From NCBI GenBank assembly GCA_005240025.1, contig SBBK01000106.1:1-16478 (forward strand): a DNA stretch of 16,478 bases, in the 5' to 3' direction. Numbering within the stretch: the first letter of the stretch is position 1; each line of letters opens with the position of its first letter. Source of the stretch: an archaeon. Its GTDB lineage: Archaea; Thermoproteota; Nitrososphaeria; Nitrososphaerales; Nitrosopumilaceae. The notes under the pieces were generated by a model. The model did not search any database and had not been told where the DNA came from. It was given only the letters and a program-made list of their open reading frames with translations. A program made the position numbers and the translations under genes. This document shows, in pieces, positions 13,896 to 16,478 of the stretch.

Positions 13896-14605
13896 ACCAT
13901 CTGCCTGAGTGCTTTTCTGACCATGTCGTCTTCCCGCTCCAATACTGTCGGAGACTCGATATCTATCCATGGCGTCTTTCCGATGTCAAAAGAGCTGACA
14001 AGGCCCTTCTCTGATAGCTTCTGTAGCACATCGTAGGAAAGGTTCGGATTTTTCGGTTTTGATCTTTTGATGATGTCTAGTATTTTCCCGCTCAGAATGT
14101 AGATCCCAGTACACTCACAGTCGGGCAGCTTTAGAAGAGGTTTTTCGATAAACTCAGTCACCATGCCTTTGTCCACCTTTGCAAACCCGGTCTCTTCTTT
14201 TCTAAACTGTCTTGTTGCAATGCACGCGACACTTTTTTGCTTTACAAACTGCTCATACATTTTTTTCAGATCTATTGCACTCAGGTTATCCACAAACCAC
14301 AAAACAAACGGCTCGTCTTTTATCACAGGATAAAGGTGGCGCAGATCTCCGGCTGTACCGCTTGCCGAGTCCTGCACGAATCTTGGCCTTTTTGTGGTGT
14401 TTGCAAAATAATGCCTGATCTGGCCTCCCAGGCCTGCAATATCGGCAACTATGATTATCTCGGTGATCATATCAAAGGAAAACAGATAATCAACTACGTA
14501 GCTGACCAGCGGCCTTCCATAAACTGGAATCATTGCCTTTGGGAAATAGTCGGTAAATGGTCTTGCGCGTGTTCCTCTTCCGCCTGCTAAAATTACTGCT
14601 TTCAA
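13883..14605 (-). CDS. Sugar-phosphate nucleotidyltransferase
   Basis: Transfers a nucleotidyl group from NTP to a sugar 1-phosphate, feeding glycosylation or cell-surface synthesis; sugar and nucleotide are not determinable. In the 240-residue form the N-terminus is LKAVILAGGRGTRARPFTDY, carrying G-G-x-G-T-R (8-13). It is followed by FPKAMIPV, the typical NTP-binding signature. WFVDN has the first metal-binding Asp, FIEKP the sugar-site Glu, and WIDIESPTVL the second metal Asp. The frame opens at 14686, but the upstream 27 codons lie inside the rps9 gene and read as its shadow. TTG at 14605 comes one base after the rps9 stop (TAGATTG), so the gene is the last of the ribosomal transcript. Its end overlaps leuD on the other strand. 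Confidence 0.88.
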   Translation of the reverse strand: MKAVILAGGRGTRARPFTDYFPKAMIPVYGRPLVSYVVDYLFSFDMITEIIIVADIAGLGGQIRHYFANTTKRPRFVQDSASGTAGDLRHLYPVIKDEPFVLWFVDNLSAIDLKKMYEQFVKQKSVACIATRQFRKEETGFAKVDKGMVTEFIEKPLLKLPDCECTGIYILSGKILDIIKRSKPKNPNLSYDVLQKLSEKGLVSSFDIGKTPWIDIESPTVLEREDDMVRKALRQMVQRR

Positions 14606-14606
14606 T

Positions 14607-15053
14607 CTATCTGTATGACTTTTGCTTTCTTCTTCTTGCGCCAGTGCCGCCGAACTTCTTTGGCTCCTTTCTCCTTGCGTCTCCACTCAGGAGGTGTTTA
14701 TCAAAATCACCAATTCTTTTTTTCAGTTCAGTCCTTGCCTGCTTTGGCAGGGGGTGATCCTTTGGTTCCTTTTTGGTCTTTGTCCAGCCAGTCAGTGCCC
14801 TTGAAATTGCTGTCGCGGCCGCATATGCCTGACCCATAAATCCGCCTCCCCTCACTCTGACTGAAATGTCGACCCTGCCTCTAAGATCGCCTGCCAGTTC
14901 AAGTGGTGAAAGAATAACCTCGCGTGCAGTTTCCTGCTGAATCATTTCTGCCGGCGTGTTGTTGATTCTTACTCGACCCGAACCCTTTGTAATGTACACG
15001 TGTGCCTTTGATGTCTTTCTTGTTGCAAAATAGATCTCTGTCTTTGGAATCAA
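14607..15053 (-). CDS. rps9: Small ribosomal subunit protein uS9
   Basis: Structural protein of the 30S head; its C-terminal tail reaches the P-site tRNA. 148 residues. It has YFATRKTSKAHVYITKGSGR near the N-terminus, VRVRGGGFMGQAYAAATAIS RAL in the core, and the universal basic tail ending GGTGARRRKQKSYR, where the last Arg contacts tRNA. The start is TTG, directly after the uL13 stop (TAATTG), giving tight translational coupling. It sits in the conserved archaeal order rpo3-rpl18e-rpl13-rps9. The nucleotidyltransferase follows one base after its stop. Confidence 0.96.
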   Translation of the reverse strand: MIPKTEIYFATRKTSKAHVYITKGSGRVRINNTPAEMIQQETAREVILSPLELAGDLRGRVDISVRVRGGGFMGQAYAAATAISRALTGWTKTKKEPKDHPLPKQARTELKKRIGDFDKHLLSGDARRKEPKKFGGTGARRRKQKSYR

Positions 15054-15482
15054 TTACCGTACCTCCTTTGCAAGGTCCGCCATGCTGGTGTAGCTGGCAA
15101 CTGACCTGGTTATCTTGGCTTTATCAAAAATTATTTTCTTTGATGAGCTGAACTGGTTTGGGACGCCAATGTACGTTCGAAGTCGTTTTAGTGCAACATT
15201 GCCTGATGGCTTTTTTTTGGGGAGCATTCCACGCACCATTTTTGCCATCATCGTGTCTGGCCTTCTTGGGTGGTATGGACCGTGCTCGGGATGCAGAATA
15301 CTGGCTATCTCCAAAAACTTTTTGTAATTATGTACGATGTTCCGCCTGCTGCCACTGAGCATTATCTTTTCACAGTTTACTATTGCAACCCTGTTTCCCT
15401 GCAAAAGCATCTTTGCGACGTTTGAACTGAGCCTGCCGGCCAGGTGGTTTGTCCCATCCACTACTATCTGGACACTATCCAA
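15054..15482 (-). CDS. rpl13: Large ribosomal subunit protein uL13
   Basis: Early-assembling 50S protein, 142 residues, the archaeal size. It shows VDGTNHLAGRLSSNVAKMLL (8-27), GSRRNIVHNYKKFLEIA, HPEHGPYHPRRPDTMMAKMV and RGMLPKKKPSGNVALKRLRT. The start is TTG at 15482, overlapping the end of the eL18 gene by 8 nt; no better in-frame start is consistent with the conserved VDGTNHLAGR onset. Second-last ribosomal gene of the operon. Confidence 0.96.
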   Translation of the reverse strand: MDSVQIVVDGTNHLAGRLSSNVAKMLLQGNRVAIVNCEKIMLSGSRRNIVHNYKKFLEIASILHPEHGPYHPRRPDTMMAKMVRGMLPKKKPSGNVALKRLRTYIGVPNQFSSSKKIIFDKAKITRSVASYTSMADLAKEVR

Positions 15483-15822
15483 TGATTCTCACTCCCTTTC
15501 CTGTGGGGAACCTGGAAACCATCTCAGAATGGCTAATTATTTTGCCGCCGGCGCCGATAATTTTTTTCGCAGCTGCCGTTGAGATCGAAAATGAACACAG
15601 TGTTATTTTGTGATAAATGTTGCCAGTCCCGAGAACCTTGCCGGGAACAATTATGATGTCGTTGTCTGCAGTGACCTCGTTAATTCTGCCTACGTTGACG
15701 AGCCGTCTTGCAATGTTTGGTTTTTGAGCCATCTGGGCAATCTTTGACCAGATTGGTGCCTTGTTTTTAGCCGAGGCCTGCCTCAGCTCTTTTACCATGG
15801 CGATTACTAACTGGTTAGTCAT
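15475..15822 (-). CDS. rpl18e: Large ribosomal subunit protein eL18 (L18e)
   Basis: Archaeal/eukaryotic-type 50S protein. With ATG at 15822 it has 115 residues, beginning MTNQLVIAMVKELRQASAKN, the usual archaeal N-terminus. The central VNVGRINEVTADNDIIIVPG and KVLGTGNI stretches and the final basic SRFPTGKGVRIIG identify it. The frame is open to 15846, but those eight extra codons overlap a TATA-like box (15845-15853), which sits 27 nt from the ATG at 15822. This suggests an internal, leaderless promoter inside the operon in addition to read-through from rpo3. Confidence 0.94.
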   Translation of the reverse strand: MTNQLVIAMVKELRQASAKNKAPIWSKIAQMAQKPNIARRLVNVGRINEVTADNDIIIVPGKVLGTGNIYHKITLCSFSISTAAAKKIIGAGGKIISHSEMVSRFPTGKGVRIIG

Positions 15823-15844
15823 AATTAATGCCCCTCTAAACCCC

Positions 15845-15853
15845 AAATATAAG
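15845..15853 (-). promoter_or_regulatory. Internal TATA-like box before rpl18e
   Basis: Minus-strand CTTATATTT lies in the 35-nt gap between the rpo3 stop and the ATG at 15822, centred 27 nt upstream of it. It decides the eL18 start. Confidence 0.45.
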
Positions 15854-15857
15854 AGTA

Positions 15858-16478
15858 TTAGGGCTTGAGTTCAGAAACCACTTGTTTGAATTCTTGCAGT
15901 CTTGATGCAAGCTCATCTATCCCTGCCGCTACAATCTGTTCTGGACTTAGGGCGCCTGTGCTCTCGACTGTCAGCAGGTATTCTTCCGGTTTGTCCGTGT
16001 GTGTGAGGACTGAAATGTTTGCCGAGTTCCATTTGGAATGAACTGCGCCTCGACCAAGCCTTGCATATGCCTCCAGCTTTATCTTTTGGCCTGGTGCAAT
16101 CTGGGCTATGGGGATCTTGTCGGATATGGGCCTTACGGTATCGTCCTCCGAACTGAGCTCCGCAGAGGTGATGGTTCTGGTCACGTCTGTACTACCTGAA
16201 TCAATCACTAGCATTACTCTACAGTTGGAGCAGCCAGTTTTGCTCTGGCAGGGACACTTGACAGGTTCGTTGAAACGTTTCAAGTCCGTCTTCAGTGGTA
16301 TGAGACCAAGCCTGTGGGCAATACCCTCATCCGACATTACGGATGAGTTTTCGATAACGTCTACCGCATCTATGGCAAAGACAGGAACGCCATTTAGGCA
16401 AATTCGTCGCAATGCGTTTGCGTACTGGAGCGGGATGCCCTTTAGCCTTATTACTATTCTGTGCTTGTCTTGCGAAAC
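15858..16478 (-). CDS. rpo3: RNA polymerase subunit Rpo3 (RpoD), 5' end beyond the window
   Basis: Archaeal counterpart of bacterial alpha and eukaryotic RPB3/AC40; pairs with Rpo11 as the assembly platform of RNA polymerase. The visible 206 residues begin inside the first domain (IRLKGIPLQYANALRRICLN), with IENSSVMSDEGIAHRLGLIP and a final helix for dimerisation. A cysteine loop C-x-C-x5-C-x2-C (CPCQSKTGCSNC) lies in the insert domain, resembling the single zinc loop of RPB3 and not the ferredoxin-like Fe-S domain found in some archaea. The reading frame is open to the window edge; only about 20 N-terminal residues are missing. First visible gene of the operon with eL18, uL13 and uS9. Confidence 0.95.
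   Translation of the reverse strand, partial: VSQDKHRIVIRLKGIPLQYANALRRICLNGVPVFAIDAVDVIENSSVMSDEGIAHRLGLIPLKTDLKRFNEPVKCPCQSKTGCSNCRVMLVIDSGSTDVTRTITSAELSSEDDTVRPISDKIPIAQIAPGQKIKLEAYARLGRGAVHSKWNSANISVLTHTDKPEEYLLTVESTGALSPEQIVAAGIDELASRLQEFKQVVSELKP

Noticed and set aside
14606..14686. N-terminal extension of the nucleotidyltransferase
   Set aside because: These 27 codons lie within rps9 in another frame, have a low-complexity charged translation, and precede the conserved LKAVILAGG onset.
1..16478. CRISPR array or replication origin
   Set aside because: No regularly spaced direct repeats, no cas-like genes and no Orc/Cdc6-type origin repeats were seen.

Overview
The window reads as a chromosomal segment of an ammonia-oxidising-type thaumarchaeon (Nitrososphaerota, probably Nitrosopumilales). 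Four things point there. It carries an archaeal rpo3 - eL18 - uL13 - uS9 gene string. It has a tRNA-Ser with a bulge-helix-bulge-type intron. TTG and GTG starts are frequent. Many starts have a TATA-like box centred about 24-31 nt upstream, the spacing expected for leaderless transcripts. It also encodes coenzyme F420 and inositol-phosphate enzymes. Base composition is moderate (mid-40s % GC by eye), unlike the AT-rich marine Nitrosopumilus; a Nitrosotenuis-like lineage is a guess.

Layout. (1) 1-1550: a small beta-sandwich-like protein of unknown role, then inositol-1-phosphate synthase. (2) 1603-1706: intron-containing tRNA-Ser(GGA) with encoded CCA. (3) 1745-4304: an FAD oxidoreductase resembling L-2-hydroxyglutarate oxidase, a small Cys/His protein, and on the other strand a D-2-hydroxyacid dehydrogenase; the convergent ends share a hairpin plus T-run. 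(4) 4357-7347: an operon of a 43-residue eight-cysteine protein and the two subunits of a 2-oxoacid:ferredoxin oxidoreductase, divergent from the dehydrogenase across one apparently shared TATA box. (5) 7402-9745: three unknown or partly characterised proteins and CofE (F420 gamma-glutamyl ligase). (6) 9818-13895: two complete aconitase-superfamily isomerase pairs in tandem, first an archaeal/homoaconitase-like pair, then a bacterial-type LeuC-LeuD pair. (7) 13883-16478, minus strand: rpo3 (cut by the window edge), eL18, uL13, uS9 and a sugar-phosphate nucleotidyltransferase.

The most interesting stretch lies between the two isomerase pairs (about 11569-11916). It has no intact gene of its own. 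It has its own TATA box, an ORF resembling only the extreme C-terminal tail of an IS200/IS605-type TnpB protein, several strong hairpins, a possible pseudoknot, and a terminal hairpin followed by GTGGTTCAC, as at the right ends of TnpB elements. It looks like an orphan TnpB omega-RNA/right end, without the nuclease, in the 5' leader of leuC. It may be a relic or a domesticated guide or leader RNA. The resemblance is from memory of the family, not from a search.

Functionally, the 2-hydroxyacid and 2-oxoacid enzymes in the first half could work together on 2-oxoglutarate, glyoxylate and hydroxyacid metabolism. The isomerases serve leucine synthesis and probably the citrate or homocitrate branch.
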